In this document: positions 47,816 to 56,733 of the stretch, one piece after another
How positions within the stretch are numbered: the first letter of the stretch is position 1
Layout: the number at the start of each line of letters is the position of its first letter
Origin: Acinetobacter sp. UBA801
GTDB taxonomy: Bacteria > Pseudomonadota > Gammaproteobacteria > Pseudomonadales > Moraxellaceae
Length of the DNA stretch: 64,000 nucleotides
Direction: 5' to 3'
Assembly (NCBI GenBank): GCA_002296655.1
Contig: DBIN01000017.1
Coordinates: 1-64,000, forward strand
Position numbers and translations under genes: made by a program
Notes under the pieces: model-generated
The model's input: the letters and a program-made list of their open reading frames with translations, nothing else
Told to the model about the DNA's origin: nothing
Databases searched by the model: none

Positions 47816-48850
47816 ATGTTTAAAGAAAAAACATTATTGATCACAGGCGGCACAGGCTCATTTGGTAATGCAGTTCTAAAACGCTTTTTAGAAACAGATA
47901 TTAAAGAAATTCGTATTTTTAGCCGCGATGAAAAAAAGCAAGATGATATGCGTAAAAAATACCATTCATCTAAACTGAAATTTTATATCGGTGATGTACG
48001 TGACTATAATAGTGTTTTAAATGCCACGCGTGGCGTAGATTATATTTATCATGCGGCTGCACTTAAACAAGTACCTTCATGTGAATTCCACCCAATGGAA
48101 GCAGTTAAAACTAATGTGCTGGGCACCGAAAATGTTTTAGAGGCGGCTATTCAGAACCGTGTAAAACGTGTGGTATGTTTAAGTACTGACAAAGCAGTTT
48201 ATCCAATCAATGCTATGGGTATTTCTAAAGCCATGATGGAAAAAGTCATGGTGGCGAAGTCACGTAACTTAGAAGAATTGGAAACGGTAATTTGTGGTAC
48301 GCGCTACGGTAATGTTATGGCCTCTCGTGGCTCTGTGATTCCATTATTTGTAGATCAGATGCGTCAAGGTAAACCACTTACCATTACTGACCCAAACATG
48401 ACCCGTTTCATGATGACATTAGAGGATGCAGTTGATCTGGTTTTGTATGCTTTCGAACATGGTGAAAATGGAGATATTTTCGTACAAAAGGCTCCAGCAG
48501 CAACGATTGAAGTGTTAGCTCAAGCATTAAAAGAATTGCTCAATGTAGAAGATCATCCTGTTTCAATTATGGGCACGCGTCATGGTGAAAAAGCATATGA
48601 AGCCTTACTTAGCCGTGAAGAAATGGTAGTTGCAATAGACCAAGGATATTACTTCCGAGTACCGGCAGATCAACGCGACCTGAACTATGAAAAATATGTA
48701 GAAGATGGTGATTTAAAAATTACTCAATACGAAGATTATAATTCACATAATACCGAGCGTTTAGATGTTGAAGGTATGAAAAAGTTATTGTTAAAACTTG
48801 AATTTGTGCGTGCTTTAACTCAAGGTCAATATATAGATCCAGAGGCTTAA
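47816..48850 (+). CDS. fnlA: UDP-GlcNAc 4,6-dehydratase/5-epimerase FnlA
   Basis: A 344-residue SDR enzyme that carries out the first steps from UDP-GlcNAc to UDP-L-FucNAc (CapE/WbjB family). The NAD motif is ITGGTGSFGNAVLKRF near the N-terminus. The catalytic segment STDKAVYPINAMGISK has Met-x3-Lys rather than Tyr-x3-Lys, normal for the family. It heads fnlA-fnlB-fnlC, with a two-base gap to fnlB. The base composition rises back to that of the housekeeping genes here after the AT-rich transferase and wzx/wzy genes. Confidence 0.93.
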   Translation: MFKEKTLLITGGTGSFGNAVLKRFLETDIKEIRIFSRDEKKQDDMRKKYHSSKLKFYIGDVRDYNSVLNATRGVDYIYHAAALKQVPSCEFHPMEAVKTNVLGTENVLEAAIQNRVKRVVCLSTDKAVYPINAMGISKAMMEKVMVAKSRNLEELETVICGTRYGNVMASRGSVIPLFVDQMRQGKPLTITDPNMTRFMMTLEDAVDLVLYAFEHGENGDIFVQKAPAATIEVLAQALKELLNVEDHPVSIMGTRHGEKAYEALLSREEMVVAIDQGYYFRVPADQRDLNYEKYVEDGDLKITQYEDYNSHNTERLDVEGMKKLLLKLEFVRALTQGQYIDPEA

Positions 48851-48852
48851 AC

Positions 48853-49965
48853 ATGAAAATTTTAGTCACAGGTTCCAACGGTTTTATTGCAAAAAATTTC
48901 ATTCAATTCCTGTCTGAAGAATCAGAAATCGAAGTTTTAAAATTTAACCGAGATTCTAGTTTAGAAGAGTTAGAGCAATCTGTACTTGCTGCGGACTGGA
49001 TTGTACATTTAGCGGGAATAAACCGCCCTTTAAATGAGCAAGAGTTTATTGAGGGAAATATTACGCTGACGCAAAAAATTGCAAATATTCTTAAGCGAGC
49101 AAAAAAGCAGACTCCTATTATTCTTTCTTCGTCTATTCAGGCGGAGCATGACAATGTTTATGGAAAGAGTAAATTGGGTGGTGAACAGGCTTTATTAGAC
49201 CTTCATCAACAGCAAGGCAACCTTGTATATATTTGCCGTTTAGCGAATGTATTTGGTAAGTGGTCACGCCCAAATTATAACTCAGCTGTGGCAACCTTCT
49301 GTTACAACACGGCACATGATTTGCCTATTCAAATTCATGATGAAAATGCAATGATTCGTCTAGTTTATGTAGATGATGTGGTGGAATCATTTTGGAATAT
49401 TATTCAGGGTACACAACAAGTAGAACAAGTTTTTGTCATACAACCTGAATATCAAATCAGCGTAGGTGAGTTGGCTAAAATGCTGGCAGGTTTTAAACAG
49501 TCACGTGAAAGCTTGATTACAGATCGAGTGGGTACTGGTTTAACCCGTGCATTGTATTCAACCTATTTAAGTTTTTTAAAGCCCGAACAGTTTGACTATA
49601 GCGTACCTAAGTATGGGGACCAGCGTGGAGTATTTGTTGAAATGCTGAAAACACCGGATGCAGGGCAGTTCTCCTACTTTACTGCACATCCGGGAATTAC
49701 GCGTGGTGGACATTATCATCACACCAAAACAGAAAAATTTTTGGTGATTAAAGGTAAGGCATTATTTAAGTTTAAGCATGTGGTTACAGGTGAGTTCTAT
49801 GAGCTTGAAACTTGTGGTGATGAACCACGAATTGTAGAAACTGTACCAGGCTGGACCCATGATATTACCAATATTGGTGAAGATGAAATGGTAGTGATGC
49901 TTTGGGCAAATGAAATATTTGACCGTGAAAAACCAGATACTTATGCCATGCCACTAACACATTAA
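48853..49965 (+). CDS. fnlB: FnlB/CapF-like bifunctional 4-reductase and 3-epimerase
   Basis: A 370-residue two-domain enzyme. Residues 1 to about 245 are an SDR reductase (VTGSNGFIAKNFIQFL; YGKSKLGGE with Tyr-x3-Lys), and residues about 255-370 are a cupin with HYHHTKTEKFLVIKG, which in CapF carries the zinc-dependent epimerase activity. It converts the FnlA product to UDP-6-deoxy-L-talose-NAc (UDP-L-PneNAc). It is followed after 11 bases by fnlC. Confidence 0.93.
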   Translation: MKILVTGSNGFIAKNFIQFLSEESEIEVLKFNRDSSLEELEQSVLAADWIVHLAGINRPLNEQEFIEGNITLTQKIANILKRAKKQTPIILSSSIQAEHDNVYGKSKLGGEQALLDLHQQQGNLVYICRLANVFGKWSRPNYNSAVATFCYNTAHDLPIQIHDENAMIRLVYVDDVVESFWNIIQGTQQVEQVFVIQPEYQISVGELAKMLAGFKQSRESLITDRVGTGLTRALYSTYLSFLKPEQFDYSVPKYGDQRGVFVEMLKTPDAGQFSYFTAHPGITRGGHYHHTKTEKFLVIKGKALFKFKHVVTGEFYELETCGDEPRIVETVPGWTHDITNIGEDEMVVMLWANEIFDREKPDTYAMPLTH

Positions 49966-49976
49966 GAGTTAAGATT

Positions 49977-51107
49977 GTGAAGAAATTAAAATTAATGACC
50001 GTTGTTGGAACGCGTCCTGAAATTATTCGTTTATCACGTATTATGTCTGCGTGTGATCAATATTTTGATCATGTTCTGGTACATACAGGCCAAAACTATG
50101 ATTATGAACTCAATGAAATTTTCTTTACCGATTTGGGTATTCGTAAACCTGACCATTTTTTAAATGCTGCTGGTGCAACAGGTGCAGAAACGATTGGTAA
50201 TGTGATTATTGCTGTAGATAAAGTATTAGAAGAAGTGCAACCAGAAGCATTACTTGTGTTGGGCGATACTAATAGCTGTATGGCGGTTATTCCTGCTAAG
50301 CGTCGTAAGATTCCAACTTTCCATATGGAAGCTGGGAACCGTTGTTTTGATATGCGAGTGCCAGAAGAAATTAATCGTCGCATTGTCGATCATACTGCTG
50401 ACATTAATTTAACTTATAGTACGATTGCACGAGATTACTTGTTAGCAGAAGGCCTACCTGCAGATCAGGTGATTAAAACAGGTAGCCCAATGTTTGAAGT
50501 GTTAAATCACTATAAGGCTAAAATTGAAGCATCAGATGTATTAGAGCGTTTAGGCTTAAACGAACATCAATATTTTATTGTCAGTGCGCATCGTGAAGAA
50601 AATATTAACTCTGATCAAAACTTTTTAGATCTGGTTAAGATGCTGAATGCAGTGGCTGAGAAATATCAATATCCTGTGATTGTTTCAACGCACCCTCGTA
50701 CCCGTAAGCGTATTGAAGAGCTAAATATTGAATTTCATCCACTTATTCAGTTATTAAAACCTCTTGGTTTTAGTGATTACAACAAGTTGCAGCTTTCTGC
50801 AAAAGCAACATTGTCGGACAGTGGCACCATTAATGAAGAATCTTCTATTCTGAATTTTCCTGCTTTGAACTTGCGTCAGGCGCATGAACGTCCTGAAGGT
50901 ATGGAAGAAGCTGCGGTGATGATGGTGGGTTTAACTGCAGAGCGGATTTTACAAGGTTTAGAGATTTTAGATCATCAACCACGTGGCGAAGAACGATTAT
51001 TGCGCTTAGTTGCTGACTACAGTATGCCAAACGTGAGTGAAAAGGTGGCGCGTATAATTTTAAGCTATACCGACTATGTTAACCGTGTGGTATGGAAGAA
51101 GTATTAA
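49977..51107 (+). CDS. fnlC: UDP-N-acetyl-hexosamine 2-epimerase FnlC
   Basis: A 376-residue WecB-like epimerase that inverts C2 to give UDP-L-FucNAc. The start TVVGTRPEIIRLSRIM and the segments HTGQNYDYELNEIFF, VLGDTNSCMA, MEAGNRCFDMRVPEEINRRIVDH and SDSGTINEESSI are the family signature. The start codon is GTG at 49977. It is last of the three fnl genes. WecB proteins look similar, but fnlA and fnlB upstream fix the role. Confidence 0.93.
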   Translation: MKKLKLMTVVGTRPEIIRLSRIMSACDQYFDHVLVHTGQNYDYELNEIFFTDLGIRKPDHFLNAAGATGAETIGNVIIAVDKVLEEVQPEALLVLGDTNSCMAVIPAKRRKIPTFHMEAGNRCFDMRVPEEINRRIVDHTADINLTYSTIARDYLLAEGLPADQVIKTGSPMFEVLNHYKAKIEASDVLERLGLNEHQYFIVSAHREENINSDQNFLDLVKMLNAVAEKYQYPVIVSTHPRTRKRIEELNIEFHPLIQLLKPLGFSDYNKLQLSAKATLSDSGTINEESSILNFPALNLRQAHERPEGMEEAAVMMVGLTAERILQGLEILDHQPRGEERLLRLVADYSMPNVSEKVARIILSYTDYVNRVVWKKY

Positions 51108-51117
51108 GGCTCATATC

Positions 51118-52314
51118 GTGAAAAAAATTATCATCGTTTCTGAATTTATTTTGCCTGAACAAAACTCGACAGGTTACTTCTGGCATAAGATTATTCAAAA
51201 AATGGCGCAAAGTGCAATTACAGATCATATATCTGTAATTGCACCAGCGGATGAGCAATATATTCCAGATCATTTTGATAAGAAGGTTGAATTGAATCTA
51301 TTTGATTCACCTACTTACAACAAAAATAGTCTGATCTCTAGAGTTTGGGGGCAAATAAAACAAACACATGCTTTCTATAAAAAAATTAAAGGTAATTTGG
51401 AGAGTAATACACAGGTTGTTTCTGGTACAAATCCATTATTTTTAATGGTATTGATTGCTTTATTAAAAATATTTAAACCTTTTAAATGGTGTCTTTTGGT
51501 ACATGATGTTTTTCCTCAGAATCTTGTGCCTGCAGGAATCTTAAATAAACAATCTATTTTTTTTAAATTTTTAGATATGACTTTTAATCTTATCTATGCT
51601 CAAGCAGATCAGATTATTGTGATTGGTCGTGATATGGAAATGGTATTACGTCAAAAGAAATATAAAAAAGACATTACGGTTATTCCTAATTGGGTTGATT
51701 TTAGAGAAATAGAATTACGGGATAAAAATGATTCAGAGCTGATAAAGCAGCTAAACTGGGAAAATGATATCGTATTTCAATTTTTTGGAAATATTGGGCG
51801 TGTACAAGGAATTGATCATTTGATCAAAGCAATCCAGTTAGTCAGACATCCTCAAGCAAAGTTTTTATTCGTTGGGGGAGGGAGTGCTGTTGAATTAGTA
51901 AAATCCTATATTGAGAGTGATAAAAAACTCAATAATGTTGCTTATATAAATGAACTACCAAGCAATAAACGTAGTCTAGGTTTGAGTTCTTGTGATATTG
52001 CTATAGTGACTTTAGCTGATGGTATGTTTGGGTTAGGTGTGCCAAGTAAAGCTTATTTTAGTATGGCTGCAAATCGACCTATTTTGGCGATTATGGATAA
52101 AAATACAGAAGTTGCATGCATGGTGAAAGAGCATCAAATTGGTTGGGTGGATTCATCAAATCAGCCACAACTATTGGCACAATTAATAGATGATATTTGT
52201 GCGCAGGCATTATTGAAAAATGTAGTTTCATCACGAATTATTTTAGAAAAATATTATCATCAAGATGTTTTACTTGAGAAGTTCGTAAATATTCTGAGAT
52301 TAGATAATGAGTAG
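51118..52314 (+). CDS. GT4 glycosyltransferase, WbuB-like (probable L-FucNAc transferase)
   Basis: A 398-residue GT-B transferase. MKKIIIVSEFILPEQNSTG opens on a GTG at 51118 (AAGG upstream; the frame extends into fnlC). The segments VVSGTNPLFLMV, LLVHDVFPQNLVPAG and VIPNWVDF are those of the WbuB family that follows the fnl genes in E. coli and Pseudomonas clusters and transfers L-FucNAc. It overlaps the next gene by eight bases. The donor L-FucNAc is inferred from family and position. Confidence 0.84.
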   Translation: MKKIIIVSEFILPEQNSTGYFWHKIIQKMAQSAITDHISVIAPADEQYIPDHFDKKVELNLFDSPTYNKNSLISRVWGQIKQTHAFYKKIKGNLESNTQVVSGTNPLFLMVLIALLKIFKPFKWCLLVHDVFPQNLVPAGILNKQSIFFKFLDMTFNLIYAQADQIIVIGRDMEMVLRQKKYKKDITVIPNWVDFREIELRDKNDSELIKQLNWENDIVFQFFGNIGRVQGIDHLIKAIQLVRHPQAKFLFVGGGSAVELVKSYIESDKKLNNVAYINELPSNKRSLGLSSCDIAIVTLADGMFGLGVPSKAYFSMAANRPILAIMDKNTEVACMVKEHQIGWVDSSNQPQLLAQLIDDICAQALLKNVVSSRIILEKYYHQDVLLEKFVNILRLDNE

Positions 52315-53251
52315 GATATTAATCACAGGTGGTAGTGGCTTTGTAGGTCAGGCTTTGACTCTTAATCTATTAAAAAAAAATTCTTATCAAATTATTTCTT
52401 TGGTCAGATCATTCCAAGAGGATCAGAAATTTGTTGAACAACTCATCGCTGCTAATATTTTTGCAGCAGACTTACCTGAAAATATAGACGTCATTATTCA
52501 TTTAGCAGGCCGCGCCCATATTCTAAATGAACAAACAACAGATCCATTGAGCGAATTTCGCAAAGTGAATGTAGAAGGTACTTTGCAATTAGCGCGCCAG
52601 GCTTTAGAAAAAAAAGTAAAACGCTTTATATTTATGAGCTCTATAGGTGTGAATGGTTCAGTAACATTACAGCAGCCATTTACAGAAGATGCTATACCAC
52701 AACCTCATGCAGATTATGCGGTTTCTAAACTCGAAGCCGAATATGAACTTAAAAAACTATTTGCGGGATCAGACACAGAATTAGTTATTATTCGTCCACC
52801 TTTAGTTTATGCCGCTCATGCGCCTGGTAACTTTGCTCGGTTACTCAAACTAGTTGCGAGCAATTTACCTTTACCTTTTGCAGGAACAAACAATAAACGT
52901 AGCTTTGTTGCGCTTGAAAATTTGGTAGACTTTATTCAAACCTGTATCCAACATCCAAATGCAGCCAATCAAACATTTCTAGTCGCAGATCAAACTCCTA
53001 TTTCTACACGTGAGCTAGTGCAATATTTAAAACAGGGCATGGGAAAATCTGTACGTTTTATTTATATTCCGCAATCGCTTATGAAACTAGGGGCAATATG
53101 TATTGGCAAATCCAAACTCTATGAGCAGTTATTTGAGTCACTAGAGGTCGATACGACCAAAGCTCAGAAGTTGTTGGGTTGGACAGCACCATTGAGTACA
53201 CAGCAAGCGATGCTGCAAGTGGGTCAAAATTATTTAAAAATGAAAGAGTAA
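52307..53251 (+). CDS. UDP-4-keto-sugar 4-reductase, WbpV/Fnr/Qnr type
   Basis: A 314-residue SDR enzyme with NAD motif TGGSGFVGQAL and catalytic YAVSKLEAE (Tyr-x3-Lys). In Acinetobacter and Pseudomonas clusters this gene lies before the initiating transferase and reduces the 4-keto sugar made by the membrane dehydratase (Gdr/WbpM) to UDP-D-FucNAc (fnr) or UDP-D-QuiNAc (qnr). Which of the two cannot be decided by eye, so no symbol is given. It ends eight bases before itrB. Confidence 0.82.
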   Translation: MSRILITGGSGFVGQALTLNLLKKNSYQIISLVRSFQEDQKFVEQLIAANIFAADLPENIDVIIHLAGRAHILNEQTTDPLSEFRKVNVEGTLQLARQALEKKVKRFIFMSSIGVNGSVTLQQPFTEDAIPQPHADYAVSKLEAEYELKKLFAGSDTELVIIRPPLVYAAHAPGNFARLLKLVASNLPLPFAGTNNKRSFVALENLVDFIQTCIQHPNAANQTFLVADQTPISTRELVQYLKQGMGKSVRFIYIPQSLMKLGAICIGKSKLYEQLFESLEVDTTKAQKLLGWTAPLSTQQAMLQVGQNYLKMKE

Positions 53252-53258
53252 TTTAAGC

Positions 53259-54272
53259 ATGTCAATTTTTGCACTGAGCATCGTATTTTTTATACTGACA
53301 TTACTATTCACAGGCTACATGCGTCATTATGCCATCAAGAAAAATATAATAGACAACCCCAATGAACGTAGTTCCCATAATGTACCTACGCCACGTGGAG
53401 GTGGTGTTGCGGTGGTGGGTACCTATTTGTTGGCGCTGGCTGTGCTGATATACAGCCAACAATTGACTGTACATATTGGTTTCACCCTGATAGCAGCGGG
53501 TTTTGTCATCGCTTTACTTGGTTTTTTAGATGACCATGGACATATTAACTCCATGCTGCGTTTAGCCATACATTTTTTGGTGGCCATTGGCGTGGTGATC
53601 AGCTTGGGTGGCTTTAGCGAAGTTACCGCTTTTAATGGTCTGCAACTTGGCTTTATCGCCAATATTATTGCAGTATTATTTTTGGTATGGTTGTTGAATC
53701 TATACAACTTTATGGATGGCATTAACGGCATTGCCAGTGTCGAAGCCATTACTACTCTCGTTAGTATGGGCATTTTGTATTATGTACTGAATACCACATT
53801 AAACTCCGACATATTGTGGTTATTGGCAGCCTGTGTATTTGGCTTTTTACTGTGGAACTTTCCCAAGGCTAAAATTTTTATGGGCGATGCCTGTAGCGGA
53901 TTTCTCGGTCTCACTTTGGGTATTTTGGCGCTTATCGCTCTAAAAGAAAACTTGGCACTGTTTTGTGCGTGGATCATTTGTCTAGGTGTATTTGTGGTCG
54001 ATGCGACTTATACCCTGATAAAACGCGTGTTGAGTGGCTATAAAATGTATGATGCACATCGAAGCCATAGCTATCAAGTTTTATCGCGTAAATGCGGGAG
54101 TCATACCCCCGTGACGTTGGCGGTTGCCGCAATTAACCTACTCTGGTTATTTCCTATCGCTTATATGACGGTAACACAAGCATGGGCGTACCCTGAATTG
54201 GCGGTATTAATTGCCTATATACCATTGTTAATTGTGGCTATAAAATTCAAGGCAGGTCATCCAGATGCTTAA
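53259..54272 (+). CDS. itrB: Initiating sugar-1-phosphate transferase ItrB (WbpL/WecA family)
   Basis: A 337-residue membrane enzyme that starts the repeat unit by moving D-FucNAc- or D-QuiNAc-1-phosphate to undecaprenyl phosphate. About ten helices are visible. The family segments are present: IDNPNERSSHNVPTPRGGG, FLDDHGHINSM, NLYNFMDGINGIA (Asp-Gly motif) and the HRSHSYQVLSRK loop. The adjacent ketoreductase and Gdr make the matching donor. No ItrA (PglC-like) transferase is in the locus, so this should be the only initiator. Confidence 0.9.
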   Translation: MSIFALSIVFFILTLLFTGYMRHYAIKKNIIDNPNERSSHNVPTPRGGGVAVVGTYLLALAVLIYSQQLTVHIGFTLIAAGFVIALLGFLDDHGHINSMLRLAIHFLVAIGVVISLGGFSEVTAFNGLQLGFIANIIAVLFLVWLLNLYNFMDGINGIASVEAITTLVSMGILYYVLNTTLNSDILWLLAACVFGFLLWNFPKAKIFMGDACSGFLGLTLGILALIALKENLALFCAWIICLGVFVVDATYTLIKRVLSGYKMYDAHRSHSYQVLSRKCGSHTPVTLAVAAINLLWLFPIAYMTVTQAWAYPELAVLIAYIPLLIVAIKFKAGHPDA

Positions 54273-54789
54273 ACCCGGCTTGTTAATTTTAGGTGCAGGA
54301 GGATACGGTTTGGCTGTTGCAGAAGCTGCAGAACTGAGTGGACAATGGCAAGAGATTATGTTTGCTGATGACCGTTGGCCTGCAATACAGCATGTGGCGG
54401 ACTATAACATTGTGACAAATATTGCCAATTTAAATCAGTTGAAGAATACGCAGCTTCAAGCGATTGTGGCAGTAGGCAATAATACATTACGGCAGCAATG
54501 GCAACAGACCTTGCGAGCCTTGGGTATAGAATTGACTTCGGTGATTCATCCTAAAACAGTTGTGAGTCCAACAGCTGACATAGGTCTAGGGGTGAGTGTG
54601 ATGGCAGGGTGTGTAATTAGTCGTAAAACTGTGATCAACGATGGTGTAATTTTAAATATTGGTACATTATTAGATCATGATGTTGTCATTCAGGAATTTG
54701 CCCATTTAAGCGTGGGGGTAAAAGTCGCAGGTGGTCAAACCATCACTGCACATTCATTTTTAGAGGTTGGAACCTGTATTCTGCATTAA
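54265..54789 (+). CDS. Short NeuD/PglD-like acyltransferase, apparently missing its C-terminus
   Basis: A 174-residue protein. The Rossmann-like start LLILGAGGYGLAVAEAAELSG and hexapeptide repeats from about residue 90 match sugar O/N-acetyltransferases, including HDVVIQEFAHLSVGVKVAGG with the catalytic-type His. It ends in EVGTCILH, where family members continue for about 30-40 residues through GAGAVV-type coils. It is thus shorter than the 213-residue relative at 40321. It may be truncated or a naturally short form. It overlaps itrB by eight bases. Its substrate is presumed to be a capsule sugar. Confidence 0.7.
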   Translation: MLKPGLLILGAGGYGLAVAEAAELSGQWQEIMFADDRWPAIQHVADYNIVTNIANLNQLKNTQLQAIVAVGNNTLRQQWQQTLRALGIELTSVIHPKTVVSPTADIGLGVSVMAGCVISRKTVINDGVILNIGTLLDHDVVIQEFAHLSVGVKVAGGQTITAHSFLEVGTCILH

Positions 54790-54834
54790 AGTAATACGGT
54801 GTTTTAAAATTCAAATATTAATAATTGTATATTT

Positions 54835-56709
54835 ATGAAATCCATTATCGAACCTGCTGTAGAATCCCCCCGCTTAGTCAAACTCGCATTTTTAATAGTG
54901 CTGGACTTTTGTGTATTTCCTGTCTTGCTGTGGCTATGTTACGCCATCCGCCAGTTTGACCTAGGCGCAGAAGTGGTGCCCAACTTGGCTTTTGGTTCGG
55001 TATGGACAAGTGTCATAGCCGTTGTATCGCTGTTTATTTTTGGGGTGTATCGCTTTATTGTGCGCACCTACAGCGAACTGTTTATGGTCAAATTGGGATT
55101 GGGTACTGCTTTGACTGTGGCAGGGCTATATGGCTTGGCTTACTTTACCGAAGCCTTTATTCCCACCTCTATTCCACTCATGTTCGGCTTTCTCATGTTC
55201 GCTTGGGTCTGGTTTAGCCGTGGCTTTATCCGCTTTATCGTACGTTCTTATTTACAGGCCGATATACAAAAAAAACGCATCGCGATTTATGGCGCGGGCA
55301 ATGCAGGGCAGCAAATTGCGGCGGCTTTATATAGTTCAGATGAGCACTTACCTGTGTTGTTTATTGATGATGATCCGTCCCTCACTGGGCAACAGTTGGG
55401 CCGTTTAAAAGTCTATGATGCAGAAACAGCATTAAAAGTCATGCCGAAAAAGCATATTGATGAAATTCTGATTGCGCTGCCTTCAGTTGGACGCATGCGT
55501 AAAAGCGAGATCGTCAAATTTTTAGAACCTGCACATATTAAAATTACCGAAATTCCAGGACTGACCAAACTGGTCGATGGTGAAATTCGCGTATCGGATA
55601 TTCAGGAAGTCGATATTATTGACTTGCTCGGGCGTGACCCTGTGCCGCCTGTACCCGAACTGTTGGCTAAAAATATTCAAGACAAAATGGTCTTGGTCAC
55701 AGGCGCGGGTGGTTCCATTGGTTCTGAACTGTGTCGCCAAATTGTTAAAAATAAACCCAAAGCCTTGGTGATTTATGAACTGACCGAATTTGCGTTGTAT
55801 AGCATTGACAAAGAATTACGCTTAAATAGCGATGTCACGATTATCCCGATTTTAGGTTCAGTGCTAGATCAGGCTAAACTAGAGCGGGTGATGGAACAGT
55901 ATGCGATTCAAACCGTGTACCATGCCGCTGCCTACAAACACGTGCCTTTGGTAGAATGTAACCCATTGGCAGGTCTGAAAAACAATGCGATTGGGACGTC
56001 ATTTAGCTTAAATGCAGCGGTCAAAACAGGTGTAGAAACCTTTGTACTTATTTCTACCGATAAAGCCGTGCGTCCGACCAATATCATGGGGGCGTCTAAA
56101 CGTATGGCAGAATTGTATTGTCAGGCGATGGCAGAAGCGCAAGATCAGACCCAAATTAGCATTGTCCGCTTTGGGAATGTTTTAGGTTCATCGGGTTCGG
56201 TGGTGCCGTTGTTTAAACAGCAAATTGCCAAAGGTGGGCCAATTACCGTGACCCATCCTGAAGTAACCCGTTACTTTATGACCATTCCAGAAGCTTCGCA
56301 ATTGGTGATTCAGGCGGGTGCTTTGGGTCAGGGAGGCGATGTATTCCTGCTGGATATGGGGGAACCTGTACGCATTCAGGACTTGGCCCGTCAAATGATT
56401 GCACTGAGTGGTTTAAAAGTACGAGAAACAGGCAGTCAGGAAGGGGATATTGAAATTCAATATTCAGGCTTACGCCCAGGCGAAAAACTCTACGAAGAAT
56501 TGTTGATTGATGCCGATAATACCGAAGTGACACAACACAGCCGGATTTTGCGTTCTTATGAAAAAATGTATCCGTTGGATGAATTGCTGATGGTGTTTGA
56601 GCGTATGCATGACTTAACAGCAATTCAAAGCGATATTGACTGGGCTTTGGCACAGCTTGAACACTATGTGGATGGTTATCAACGTGGTAAAGAAGTCAAA
56701 GTAAATTAA
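54835..56709 (+). CDS. gdr: Membrane UDP-GlcNAc C6 dehydratase Gdr (WbpM-like)
   Basis: A 624-residue enzyme with four N-terminal membrane helices (about residues 18-115), a degenerate nucleotide-binding domain (IAIYGAGNAGQQIA) and a C-terminal SDR domain (VLVTGAGGSIGSEL at about 285). The catalytic segment STDKAVRPTNIMGASKR has the S-M-K triad known for WbpM. It makes UDP-2-acetamido-2,6-dideoxy-4-hexulose, the substrate of the 4-reductase at 52307. Its partner genes lie just upstream. It is followed by galU after 24 bases. Confidence 0.93.
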   Translation: MKSIIEPAVESPRLVKLAFLIVLDFCVFPVLLWLCYAIRQFDLGAEVVPNLAFGSVWTSVIAVVSLFIFGVYRFIVRTYSELFMVKLGLGTALTVAGLYGLAYFTEAFIPTSIPLMFGFLMFAWVWFSRGFIRFIVRSYLQADIQKKRIAIYGAGNAGQQIAAALYSSDEHLPVLFIDDDPSLTGQQLGRLKVYDAETALKVMPKKHIDEILIALPSVGRMRKSEIVKFLEPAHIKITEIPGLTKLVDGEIRVSDIQEVDIIDLLGRDPVPPVPELLAKNIQDKMVLVTGAGGSIGSELCRQIVKNKPKALVIYELTEFALYSIDKELRLNSDVTIIPILGSVLDQAKLERVMEQYAIQTVYHAAAYKHVPLVECNPLAGLKNNAIGTSFSLNAAVKTGVETFVLISTDKAVRPTNIMGASKRMAELYCQAMAEAQDQTQISIVRFGNVLGSSGSVVPLFKQQIAKGGPITVTHPEVTRYFMTIPEASQLVIQAGALGQGGDVFLLDMGEPVRIQDLARQMIALSGLKVRETGSQEGDIEIQYSGLRPGEKLYEELLIDADNTEVTQHSRILRSYEKMYPLDELLMVFERMHDLTAIQSDIDWALAQLEHYVDGYQRGKEVKVN

Positions 56710-56733
56710 AATATCGAGATCAGGTTAAGACAT

